A DNA stretch of 64,000 nucleotides from Pisolithus tinctorius. Lineage: Eukaryota > Basidiomycota > Agaricomycetes > Boletales > Pisolithaceae. Made by a program: the position numbers and the translations under genes. Where the stretch lies: assembly GCA_024663395.1 (NCBI GenBank), contig JANFAH010000065.1, forward strand, positions 62,001 through 126,000, read 5' to 3'. Of this stretch, positions 45,531 to 54,776 are shown one piece after another. Below the pieces are notes generated by a model. That model was not told the DNA's origin. It did no database searches and saw only the letters and a list, made by a program, of their open reading frames with translations. Position 1 is the first letter of the stretch. Each line of letters opens with the position of its first letter.

Positions 45531-46332
45531 GCAATGCATCTCCTTGTGCACAAAGTAGTCTTCTTCATCTTTGTGATTTATGAACCATGGAAGAGGCTGT
45601 AGTCTGTTTTGAGGGTGTGTCAGAATTAATACCTGTCTACCCATGTTAGGGTCACAAATCTCCAGGAACTGTTCTCCATCAGGGAAATCTTGTAGGATGC
45701 TGGAGAACAGGCAGAAGAAGGGTTGCCCAAGAAGTAGATCAAATGGCATGTGATCGATGACCTGAATCTGGAGGTGTGTTTTGATATTTCCTATGTGCAA
45801 GGATGTGTTCTCTATGACCCCTAGAGTACTCTCTTTGGATTGGTTAGCAGCTTTGAGAGTCATGCTCATGTCAGAACACAGAGGAGCCCCTAAGGCCTCC
45901 CATAGTTCATGATGCAAGGCTACCACCTGACAACCACTGTCCAGAATGCATTTGATGTGGAGTTTGTCCATTAAGATGCCATCAACAGCATGTAAGGGGG
46001 CAGTAGCAAGACCTACACACTTCCCTTCAATGTCTCTGACCCAGAACTGTTCATAGGATGCCCAGGTGGGTGACACCACAGCTTCTGATGCCATTTCCAA
46101 GCTACCAAACATTATCTTCTTCATCATGGCCAGTTCTTGGACCTGCTTGCAAATCTCCAGGCTGACAGCAAAGAGGTCTTTGGTAGAAATTTCCATCTTC
46201 ACTTCTAAGACTTGGTTTACAAGATGTCTGGTGGCAGCTGCTTCATCAAAACTGCTCTGGTATCAAAATTGGGGTGCAGGAATTGTTGTAGGCTTAGATT
46301 TCCTGGGATCTGTGGGATTAGAGACAACCAGA
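45531..46332 (-). pseudogene. pol: H pol, protease region
   Basis: On minus, after the target duplication of G, the frame reads LVVSNPTDPRKSKP, a TGA, then YQSSFDEAAATRHLVNQ and on to a retropepsin-like aspartic protease: HIKCILDSGCQVVALHHELW (active-site DSG) and MPFDLLLGQPFF (flap/ILG-like element). It ends in the outer LTR. The frame is otherwise open over 220 codons. Confidence 0.8.
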
Positions 46333-46678
46333 GTTTTTGTCAAAATTGAACAACACCCCTGACTTCCTCTTATGGCGGAGTTGGAGCGGGTTGGGCTGTG
46401 GAGTACAATGGTCAAAGTCCAAAGTGCATCCGACCACTGGGTGGCAAGATATTCGACAAACAGTGAGCAGAGGGGTATGGAGGAAAGTTTCAGAGGCTGA
46501 GGTCAGAGTCAGAGTTGGAGGTCAGAGGTCAGAGGTTGGATGAGAGGGCATTGGGTTCAGCTAGTGCGCTGCCCCCTTGCATGAGCTCAGCCCTCATATT
46601 TCAGAGGAGGAGCAGACTCAGAGGAAGTGGAGATGAAACTCCAGAGGGGACTGAGAGGGAGTCGAAGGTGGGGACTTT

Positions 46679-47207
46679 TGTCATAGCCATGTCTCGACCC
46701 CGGCCGGACTCGGCCTCGCATTCACTCAGTCCGGTCTCGGCCTCGTCTGTCCTCTTGTCCCCAGTTGGTCTAGCGCGGTAGACACTGCTTTGCAGTGTCT
46801 GTCATTTCGGTTAAGTCCTGTCCCCGGTCCTGTCCCCGGTCCACCTGTCCCGGTCTCCGTTACCTTAGTCATACGTTAGTAATCCTCGTCTTACCAATCT
46901 GCTTAGCAATCCTTGCGAGACCGGCATTACCGGTCTCCGTACTATAGTTACTTCTGGTATATAAACTCGTAGATACTCGGTCTGTAGTCCTCAGTCTGAA
47001 ATCAACTAAGTAACTCCTGATAATCCCGCCTCGGCCTCAGACTCGGACTGAGATCCACGCAAGGGAATAGCGCTGTACCTTCAGTCGCTAAGTCCAAGCA
47101 GTCCACCCTTCTGTACCTTCGTCTCTATCCTTGACTCCGACCCCTCGGCCTCGCGCCCGCTTCGGTCTCCGGTCTGGACTCAACCCGGACAATCCTCGTA
47201 CTTGACA
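46679..47207 (+). repeat. 5' LTR of element I (529 bp)
   Basis: It starts TGTCATAGCCATGTC and ends cgtacttgaca. A TATA box TATATAAA at 46968-46975 marks the promoter. The 38-bp leader that follows (gtatttcagactcgccactt and on) precedes the gag ATG; I cannot match it to a tRNA 3' end, so the primer is undecided. Confidence 0.96.
46968..46975 (+). promoter_or_regulatory. TATA box of the element I 5' LTR
   Basis: TATATAAA lies 240 bp before the LTR end; an identical copy is at 54003-54010 in the 3' LTR. This is the probable promoter for gag-pol RNA. Confidence 0.65.
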
Positions 47208-47245
47208 GTATTTCAGACTCGCCACTTGTGTGGGTCTAGTACATC

Positions 47246-48625
47246 ATGGCAACCAAGACTCGTTTCCAACCTCCCCGTGGCCGCTCTGCCACCAATCCCG
47301 ACTCCGCTTCAGCCAGTGGGGCTCGCCGCGAAACAGCACTAGCTGCTTTGGGCACCACTAGGCGCTCCCCAGGTCCCGTCAGCCCTTTCAGGGGCTTCTC
47401 AGCCCGCACATCCAATACCCCCACCCCACGTCGTCCCACTGCTCCCATCCCCGAGGGTGATCCCGGCGATGATGGGCCGGGCGACGATGATGACAATAAC
47501 CCAGACGATGATGACCCCGGTGATAATGGTCCCGGTGATGATAACCCGGAAGATAATGATCCGGAAGACGATCCGGACTTGCCAGACCCGGACACTGAAC
47601 CCGCGGTCGCGGTCTTCGACAGTCTCGCGAAGGCCATCAAGCTATTGGCTCGCAACTCCCGTACTAGTCCTGAGTCCTCAAGCAGGACCAAGCTACGCGA
47701 GCCCGATACCTTTGATGGCACCGACCCTAAGAAGCTCCGCGCGTTCTTTATCCAGTGCGAGCTTAATTTCCAAGACCGACCCCGGGCTTTCAGGACCGAC
47801 CGCGCCAAAGTCATCTTCGCTCAATCATACCTCAAAGGCATGGCCTTAGAGTGGTTCGAGCCGGACTTACTCGGGCTCGACGACCCCGATGACCGGCCTC
47901 TCTGGATGGACTCCTGGCGGGAGTTCGTCCTGGAGTTACAAACCACCTTCGGCCCCCACGATCCAGTTGCTGACGCCGAAAGCCAACTTGACCACTTGCA
48001 CATGAAGGACAGTCAGCGCATCAACAAATACGTAGTTGACTTCAATCGGCTTGCCTCGCAAGTCCGAGGCTACGGTGACGGTGCGCTGCGCCATCATTTC
48101 TACTCCGGCCTTCCAGACCGAATCAAAGATGAGGTCTGCCGGGTTGGCAAACCCCGGACACTCCACGAGCTCCGCCACCTCGCCCAAGAGATAGATGCGC
48201 GCTATTGGGAGCGCAAGGAAGAGGTCCAACGGGCGAGTAAGCACCAGAGCTCCTCCAATAGCAACAACAACAAGTCCGGAGGCTCCGGCAACAACAACCA
48301 GCCCAAGACCGGTCAAGATAAATCCAAGACCGGCAGCAACAACACCGGTTCCACCCAGTCCAAGCCGGCTTCATCGAAGGCGGGCAATAGTAATAACAGC
48401 AATTCGTCCAAGCCCGAGCCTAGCAAACTCGGCAAAGATGGAAAGCTTACCCCCGAGGAACGCAAGCGTCGCATAGACGGAAACCTCTGCATGTTCTGCG
48501 GAGGGTCCGGTCACTTCGCTGACAAATGCCCCAAGAAGACCGGAAAAGCCAAAGCTCGCGCTGCGGCTACCACTGAGGCCGCACCGGCCTCGGGCTCGGG
48601 TACTACCCCCGAGACAAAAAAATAG
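47246..48625 (+). CDS. gag: Element I Gag polyprotein (459 aa)
   Basis: It forms the virus-like particle and binds element RNA. The first ATG after the leader starts MATKTRFQPPRGR, a basic Pro/Ser-rich N-terminus. An Asp-rich spacer follows (about residues 70-115). The capsid-like domain is at about 145-330, with EPDTFDGTDPKKLRAFF, LKGMALEWFEPDLL, INKYVVDFNRLASQ and FYSGLPDRIKDE. A Ser/Asn/Gly/Lys-rich linker (about 335-395) precedes a CCHC zinc knuckle CMFCGGSGHFADKC at 415-428. It ends in a run of lysines and TAG, where a -1 frameshift signal leads into pol. No lesion is seen. Confidence 0.95.
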   Translation: MATKTRFQPPRGRSATNPDSASASGARRETALAALGTTRRSPGPVSPFRGFSARTSNTPTPRRPTAPIPEGDPGDDGPGDDDDNNPDDDDPGDNGPGDDNPEDNDPEDDPDLPDPDTEPAVAVFDSLAKAIKLLARNSRTSPESSSRTKLREPDTFDGTDPKKLRAFFIQCELNFQDRPRAFRTDRAKVIFAQSYLKGMALEWFEPDLLGLDDPDDRPLWMDSWREFVLELQTTFGPHDPVADAESQLDHLHMKDSQRINKYVVDFNRLASQVRGYGDGALRHHFYSGLPDRIKDEVCRVGKPRTLHELRHLAQEIDARYWERKEEVQRASKHQSSSNSNNNKSGGSGNNNQPKTGQDKSKTGSNNTGSTQSKPASSKAGNSNNSNSSKPEPSKLGKDGKLTPEERKRRIDGNLCMFCGGSGHFADKCPKKTGKAKARAAATTEAAPASGSGTTPETKK

Positions 48626-48680
48626 GTAGTGGCTCCCAGGACTCCGCACAATCTGGGAGCTGTGTTGACTCCGGTTGTGC
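48616..48680 (+). promoter_or_regulatory. Element I gag-pol -1 frameshift signal (slippery site and pseudoknot)
   Basis: The heptamer A AAA AAA (48616-48622) precedes the gag stop TAG directly. The pol frame is -1 and open across the junction, and pol lacks an ATG near its start. A stem GCTCCCAG (48632-48639) with CTGGGAGC (48653-48660) lies 8-9 nt downstream. Its loop word GCACAA (48646-48651) pairs with TTGTGC (48675-48680), a classic H-type pseudoknot. Confidence 0.8.
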
Positions 48681-51600
48681 AAACTTGGAGGCTCGTCTCA
48701 ACGCGTCCACTCTTTCCAGTCCGAACTCTTTAACCCCGTATGTCACCATAGAAAACCCAGAAATACCTCGGCTTCGTACTTTAGTGGACTCCGGCTCCAC
48801 CCATTGTTTTATAGATAATCACTTTGTTAATCAACACTCGTTTACCCCGTATTCGGTCTCACCAATCCGACTCCGGCTTTTCGATGGAACGTCCACCTTC
48901 ACTATAACCCAAGCAGTAGATGTCAACATCCGCTTCGCGTCCGGCGATGTCACCCCGGTAACCCTGTTTTTAGCCCCGTTGGATTCTGAGTGTAAGATAG
49001 TCCTCGGACATGACTGGCTCACCCGCTACAATCCGTTGATTGATTGGGTATTGAGCAGTCTAACATTCCGGACTCCTGCACAAGGAATGCCAACCCCGTC
49101 GACACCCCCTGTAAGCCCGGTCTCCACTGGCCTTCCTGACCCCGGTCCTAGTGACCAACCCGGCTTCGCGCCATCTGTACCGGTCTCCGACTCCCCGGCT
49201 CGCACCCCTCTGAAGGCCCCTCTCGTTTCCCTAATCAATGCAGCCGCTTTTGTGCGCGCCTGCAAACTAGAAGGGTCCATCCAGTTCCAACTTCAGCTTC
49301 GTCCCTCGGACTCAGCTCAAGCCCGATCGGCCTCGGCTTCCCCTCCTCCGGCCTTACCCAATGTACCGGAAGAGTACCATGACTTCGCTGATGTATTCAG
49401 CAAGGCCAAGGCCTCGGCACTCCCGCCTCACCGGGAGTACGACCTGAAAATAGAGCTTGAAGAAGGAACTACCCCGCCTCTCGGCACTATCTACTCGCTG
49501 TCCCCGGTTGAGCTGCAAGCTCTCCGGACTTTCATCGATGAAAACCTCACTACCGGATTCATTCGACCTACTTCCTCCCCATATGCTGCGCCAGTCCTCT
49601 TTGTCAAAAAGAAGGACGGCTCCCTCCGGCTTTGCGTAGACTTCCGCGGCCTCAACAAAATCACTAAGAAGGACCGATACCCGCTACCGCTCATCTCCGA
49701 CCTCTTGGATTCACCAAGCCGAGCCAAGATCTATACTAAGATCGATCTCCGGCACGCCTACCATCTCGTGCGGATTGCCCCGGGCGATGAATGGAAGACC
49801 GCATTCCGGACTCGGTATGGATCCTACGAGTGGTTAGTGATGCCTTTCGGCCTCACCAATGCCCCGGCCGCCTTCCAGCGCTTCGTCAACACTATCTTCG
49901 CGGATATGTTAGATGTCTGTGTGGTCGTCTACCTGGATGACATCTTGATCTATTCCGGAGATAAGGAGTCTCACAAGCAGCATGTCCGAGAAGTCCTCCG
50001 CCGGCTTCGGCTTCACGGCCTTTATGCGAAGCCGGAGAAATGCGAGTTCCACTCGGACTCGGTCGAATACCTCGGTTTCCACCTCTCCCCTGCCGGCCTC
50101 ACGATGTCCAAGGAAAAGGTCCAGACCATCTGCGACTGGCCTGAGCCTCGCAAGGTCAAGGACATTCAGTCTTTCCTCGGCTTCGCCAATTTTTACCGCC
50201 GTTTTATATTCAACTACTCGGACATCGTCGTACCGCTGACTCGGCTTACCCGCAAGGGTGCTCCTTGGAACTTCTCCGAGGAGTGTCGCCGCTCTTTCAA
50301 TAACCTCAAGGCCGCCTTCACCACTGCGCCGGTCTTAACTCATTTCATCCCCGGGGTCCCTATCACCGTCGAGACCGATGCATCGGACTATGCCATCGCC
50401 GGCATCCTTTCTATCACCTGCGGCGACGGCCAAATACATCCGGTCGCTTTCTACTCTCGGACCTTGACCGCCCCGGAGTTGAATTATGATACTCACGACA
50501 AGGAATTGCTTGCTATATTCGAAGCATTCCGGACCTGGCGCCACTACCTTGAGGGCTCGGCCTCACCGGTCGACGTTGTTACCGACCACAAAAATCTCGA
50601 GTACTTCTCCACCTCCAAAGTACTCACCCGCCGCCAAGCTCGCTGGTCAGAGTTCCTGTCTCAGTTCAACATGATCATTAGATTCCGGCCCGGTAAGCTC
50701 GGGGCTAAGCCCGATGCCCTAACTAGACGATGGGACGTCTACCCCAAAGAGGGGGATAGCGGCTATGCCCAAGTGAACCCGCAAAATCTGAGACCGGTCT
50801 TCACCCAGGAGCAGCTAGCGGTCTCCCTTCGCGCAACCTACCTCGAATACCCGGTCTTACGAGCAGTCGCACTGATGGATATAGAGAAACTTCATAATGA
50901 TATCCTGACCGCACTGCCGGACGACCCGGTCTCACAAATCCGCCTCTCCGACATGTCTGATCCCCGGTGGTCAGTAGATGACACCGGCTTCCTTCGCCTT
51001 GATGGAAGGATCTACGTCCCGGACTCAAATGACCTCCGCCTTAGGGTCTTGCGCCTCAAGCATGACCACCCTCTGTCTGGCCACTTCGGCCAAAACCGAA
51101 CCCTAGAACTCATTCGGCGTGAATACACCTGGCCCGGCCTCAGGACCTTCGTCAAGGACTATGTCCGGTCTTGCACGGCCTGCGCTCGGGCTAAGGTTCC
51201 CCGCCATCGGCCTTACGGCCTCCTCAAGCAACTCCCGGTGCCGGAGAAGCCGTGGAACTCCATATCTATGGATTTCATCGAGCAACTCCCGGCCTCAACC
51301 GGCTTCACGGCCATCCTCGTAGTAGTTGACCGGCTTTCCAAGCAGGCCATATTCATCCCCACCCACGACACTATCACAGCCCCAGAACTCGCCAAGTTAT
51401 TCCTACTCCATGTCTTTTCGAAGCACGGAGTACCGGCCCATGTAACCTCAGACCGAGGCTCGGAGTTCGTCTCTCATTTCTTCCGGTCGCTCGGTAAGGC
51501 TTTAGACATGCGCTTACACTTCACCTCGGGCTACCATCCCGAAGGCGATGGCCAGACCGAAAGGACCAACCAGACCCTAGAACAATACCTCCGAGTGTAC

Positions 51601-52341
51601 TGCAACTACCAGCAGGACAACTGGGCCGACCTACTACCTTTGGCCGAGTTCGCTTATAATAATGCCCCTAGCGCTACTACCGGTTTTTCCCCTTTCTTCG
51701 CTAATAAGGGATACCACCCCAACATCTCGGTGTACCCGGAGCGCGATCTTACCTCCGCTCGGGCTCGCGACTATGCAGTTGACTTAGACTCACTGCATCA
51801 ATACCTACGGGAGGAAATGACCCTCGCTCAACAACGATACCAGGGCCCGGCCGATGCTAAACGCATGCCGGCTCCGGACTTCAAGGTCGGTGACCAGGTA
51901 TATGTGAAAGCCAAATACTTCCGGTCTACTCGGCCTTCCAAGAAGCTCTCGGAGAAGAACCTTGGACCGTATCCGGTCATAGCTCAGGCCGGTACCCACT
52001 CGTTCACACTGCGCCTGCCGGACTCAATGCGCGCGGTGCACCCGGTCTTCCACGTGTCCCAACTCGAGCCGGCCATCCCTAATACCATCCCGAACCGGAC
52101 TCAACCACCACCCCCACCAGTCGAAGTTGACGGTGATCTAGAGTTCGAGGTAGCGGAAATCCTCGACTCTAAGGTCGACCGGCGTCGCCGGTGTTGGCTT
52201 CAGTACTTAGTCCGGTGGACCGGCTACGAAGGGACAGATGAAGAAACTACTTGGGTACTCGCCACTGAACTAGACAACGCCTCTGAACTCGTACAAGAGT
52301 TCCATTCCCGCTATCCCAACAAACCCGGCCCATACCAATAA
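48623..52341 (+). CDS. pol: Element I Pol polyprotein with chromodomain, read by -1 frameshift
   Basis: It matures and copies the RNA and inserts the cDNA. Residue numbers count from codon 48685. Protease: LVDSGSTHCF (Asp 35). RT: KKKDGSLRLCVDFRGLNK and [11 protein letters not shown] (YLDD 416-419). RNase H: VETDASDYAIAGIL and THDKELLAIFEAF. Integrase zinc finger: KHDHPLSGHFGQN ... CTACARAK. Integrase core: SISMDF (D863), VTSDRGSEF (D923) and DGQTERTNQ (E959), a D,D35E layout. Chromodomain at about 1153-1210 (FEVAEILDSKVD ... LVRWTGYEGTDEETTW), which in chromoviruses directs integration to marked chromatin. The frame is uninterrupted, and no ATG lies near its start, so expression by frameshifting from gag is expected. 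Confidence 0.95.
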
Positions 52342-52538
52342 GGACCGGTCTCACCGGCCTCAGCTACTGTTTTCTGTTTTCTATCGGTATCTAGTTTTCT
52401 TTGATCTCTTACTTACTTTGTTTTCCCCTTCTTGTTTTTCTTGCTCTACTGTACAACGTCGGACACCGGGCACTGGACACCGGACACCGGATACGTGACA
52501 TTGGCAGAAGGAAAAAACTACAAGCCTACGCTAAGGTA

Positions 52539-53586
52539 CTACTCGCCCTCGGCCATGGCCTCATCCTCTCCCTCGGTCTCCTCCTCTTCGTCCTCACCAT
52601 GGGTCCTCAGCCACTCGGCCTCCTCGCGCAGCTCTTCGGAATCGAGCTCAGATGAGCCCGAGTCCGAAGGGGACACCGCCATGCCGAAACCGTAGGACTC
52701 GTCGAGTAGCGACTCGAGCGCGTCGGCTATGCGGCCTGAATTCTCGACCGCGGTTTCATGAAGTTCGAAGAGGCTGGCCAGATTGTTGGCAATCAGCCCC
52801 GCGGCCTCGATCAGTCGCTCGAGCTTGTTTTCCAAGCCCGAGTACCTTTCGGCGCCGGCCTCCCTCAGCCCGCTCCCTCCGGCCTCGGGCTCATCGATCT
52901 CCAACACCTCAACCGCTTTCGACTTCGCCCGCTTCTTCTGGCTCGGCCCGGGCTCTGGCGTCTCTTCGTCGGCCTTCCGCTTCTTCCCTTTGTCGGCCTT
53001 GATCTTGGGACCGGCCTCGGCATCCTTCCCGTCTCCCGGCCACCGGCACTTGCCCTTCGATAGGTTGCACCGAACGCAGGCAACCCGCTTCTTGTTACCG
53101 TCTACGACGAACTCGCAGACGGTTTGGGCCCGGGCACAGCGAGTGCAGCTAAAGGGATTGTCAGAGGAGATACGCACAAGGTTAAAAGTTTACTCACCCG
53201 GGGTCCATGACCACCTTCTTCACCTCTCCCCCGGCCTCATCACCCTTGTCGGCCTCGGCCTTGCGCTTTCGCTCGGCCTCCTTCTCCTCCTCAGCTCTGC
53301 GCTTCTCCTCCTCCTCGCGTGCCCTCTTCTCCTCGGCCTCCCGCGCGGCCCTCTCGGCCTCAACCCGCTCCCTCTCCGCTCTCTCGGCCTCCAGCCGCGC
53401 CTGCTCTTCGCGCCGGGCTTGCTCAGCCGCCTTTCGCCTTTTTCTCTCCTTCGCCTTCGCCTTCATCACCTCCTCTTCGTCGTCGGTGTCATACCTGATG
53501 TCGTCATCAGGCAGTTGGGTCCAGTCAATAACGACCCGGCCTTCGTCGTCGTTGTCGGTCGCAGCGATCGGCCTCGAGTCGGACAT
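52539..53586 (-). CDS. Element I antisense gene: coiled coil plus Zn(II)2Cys6-like cluster, one intron
   Basis: It lies opposite to pol, between pol and the 3' LTR, and is intact. Exon 1 is 53586-53198 (MSDSRPIAATDNDD, acidic, then a Glu/Arg/Ala/Lys coiled coil, residues about 45-120). The intron 53149-53197 (gtgagt ... cctttag, 49 nt) is removed in phase 2. Exon 2 is 53148-52539. The protein is 332 aa. Just after the splice come C131-x2-C134-x6-C141-x12-C154-x2-C157-x6-C164 followed by RWPG, the spacing of fungal Zn(II)2Cys6 DNA-binding clusters. A Lys-rich stretch (about 178-205) looks like a nuclear signal; a helical, acidic tail ends EDEAMAEGE. The start is chosen because the matching C1 gene starts at the equivalent place (MSS). 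I do not know its role; a regulator of the element or of host silencing is conceivable. Confidence 0.78.
53149..53197 (-). other. Spliceosomal intron of the element I antisense gene (49 nt)
   Basis: Minus-strand donor GTGAGT and acceptor TTTAG. Joining the exons creates the Gly just before the first cysteine of the cluster. The intron is also evidence for strand: it is in the wrong orientation to be spliced from the gag-pol RNA. Confidence 0.75.
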
Positions 53587-53710
53587 GATGAATAGAATGA
53601 GAAAGAAAGACGCAAAGGGCTTAGCGAGCCACAAGTATCATTCTTTCGAACTCAGCCAACTTTCGGACTCAGCCTACCACTCTCGCAGGGGTCTCATGGG
53701 TTCGACCCCT

Positions 53711-53723
53711 AAGAGGGGGATAC
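53711..53723 (+). promoter_or_regulatory. Polypurine tract of element I
   Basis: The purine run aagaggggga followed by tac sits directly before the 3' LTR (53724), where plus-strand DNA synthesis starts in LTR elements. Confidence 0.7.
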
Positions 53724-54252
53724 TGTCATAGCCATGTCTCGACCCCGGCCGGACTCGGCCTCGCATTCACTCAGTCCGGTCTCGGCCTCGTCTGTCCTCT
53801 TGTCCCCAGTTGGTCTAGCGCGGTAGACACTGCTTTGCAGTGTCTGTCATTTCGGTTAAGTCCTGTCCCCGGTCCTGTCCCCGGTCCACCTGTCCCGGTC
53901 TCCGTTACCTTAGTCATACGTTAGTAATCCTCGTCTTACCAATCTGCTTAGCAATCCTTGCGAGACCGGCATTACCGGTCTCCGTACTATAGTTACTTCT
54001 GGTATATAAACTCGTAGATACTCGGTCTGTAGTCCTCAGTCTGAAATCAACTAAGTAACTCCTGATAATCCCGCCTCGGCCTCAGACTCGGACTGAGATC
54101 CACGCAAGGGAATAGCGCTGTACCTTCAGTCGCTAAGTCCAAGCAGTCCACCCTTCTGTACCTTCGTCTCTATCCTTGACTCCGACCCCTCGGCCTCGCG
54201 CCCGCTTCGGTCTCCGGTCCGGACTCAACCCGGACAATCCTCGTACTTGACA
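53724..54252 (+). repeat. 3' LTR of element I (529 bp)
   Basis: By eye it is identical to the 5' LTR except for one base, a CpG retained here and changed to TpG in the 5' copy. TSD ACTTT follows at 54253-54257. Confidence 0.96.
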
Positions 54253-54776
54253 ACTTTATTCAATATTCGTACTGATTACATTGGAGCACTACATGGCCTT
54301 ATATACGATGTAGGTCAAGGGCAGTGCAGTGTTGAATGTAAACCAATAAGTGTATAACAGGTTAGTAGTCCCTCCAACACAAGGGATAGAGGGTAGGGAT
54401 GATGGGGACCTTAACTGAGACAAGGAAACTACTACAACAAGGAAGAGAGGGTAAATACCAAAGGAGTGGAAGAATGGAGAAAACCAACACAAGGGCAGAA
54501 CCCTATCTAGAATGCAGGGCCACAAGTCTGACAGCCCACGTGACCAACCTTAGGGCAGAGTTGAGCGGAGTTGGTCAGAACATGGACAGGGGACCTCGGA
54601 GAGGCATGGAGATGTGTCAGGAGGGTTGGAGGAGTGCAGGAACATGTCAGAGGAGGGCGGAGAAGTGTGGGAATGCATTGGAGGAGGGTGGAGTAGGTGT
54701 TAGGGGCTTACATTGGTGTCATGGTCATGACAGTATCCCCCCCTTAAGGCCTGAACCCCTGAAGGCCATAGCAAAG

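Larger units (their letters stand above)
46679..54252 (+). mobile_element. Intact Ty3/gypsy chromovirus element I, probably autonomous
   Basis: Two 529-bp LTRs (46679-47207 and 53724-54252) differ, as far as I can see by eye, at one base (ggtctgg at 47171 against ggtccgg), itself a CpG change. The duplication ACTTT flanks it (46674-46678 and 54253-54257). Gag, pol and an antisense gene are all open. The sequence is rich in CpG, in contrast to every other element here. These features indicate a very recent insertion. Confidence 0.97.
46338..54732 (-). repeat. 3' LTR of G, split by element I
   Basis: The native parts are 46338-46678 and 54258-54732 (about 816 bp). They align with 59841-61131. 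The uninterrupted site (ggtggggactttattcaata) is preserved at 60171-60190 in the other LTR, which proves the position and the ACTTT duplication of element I. Confidence 0.93.

Noticed and set aside
47236..47814. A 192-codon minus-strand frame across element I gag
   Set aside because: It is the Ser/Gly-rich shadow of the Asp/Pro-rich part of gag, which has clear domains.
52783..53595. A 270-codon plus-strand frame opposite to the antisense gene of element I
   Set aside because: It is a Leu/Pro/Ser-rich mirror of the coiled-coil gene, spans the intron of that gene, has no motif and no counterpart of similar content in C1.
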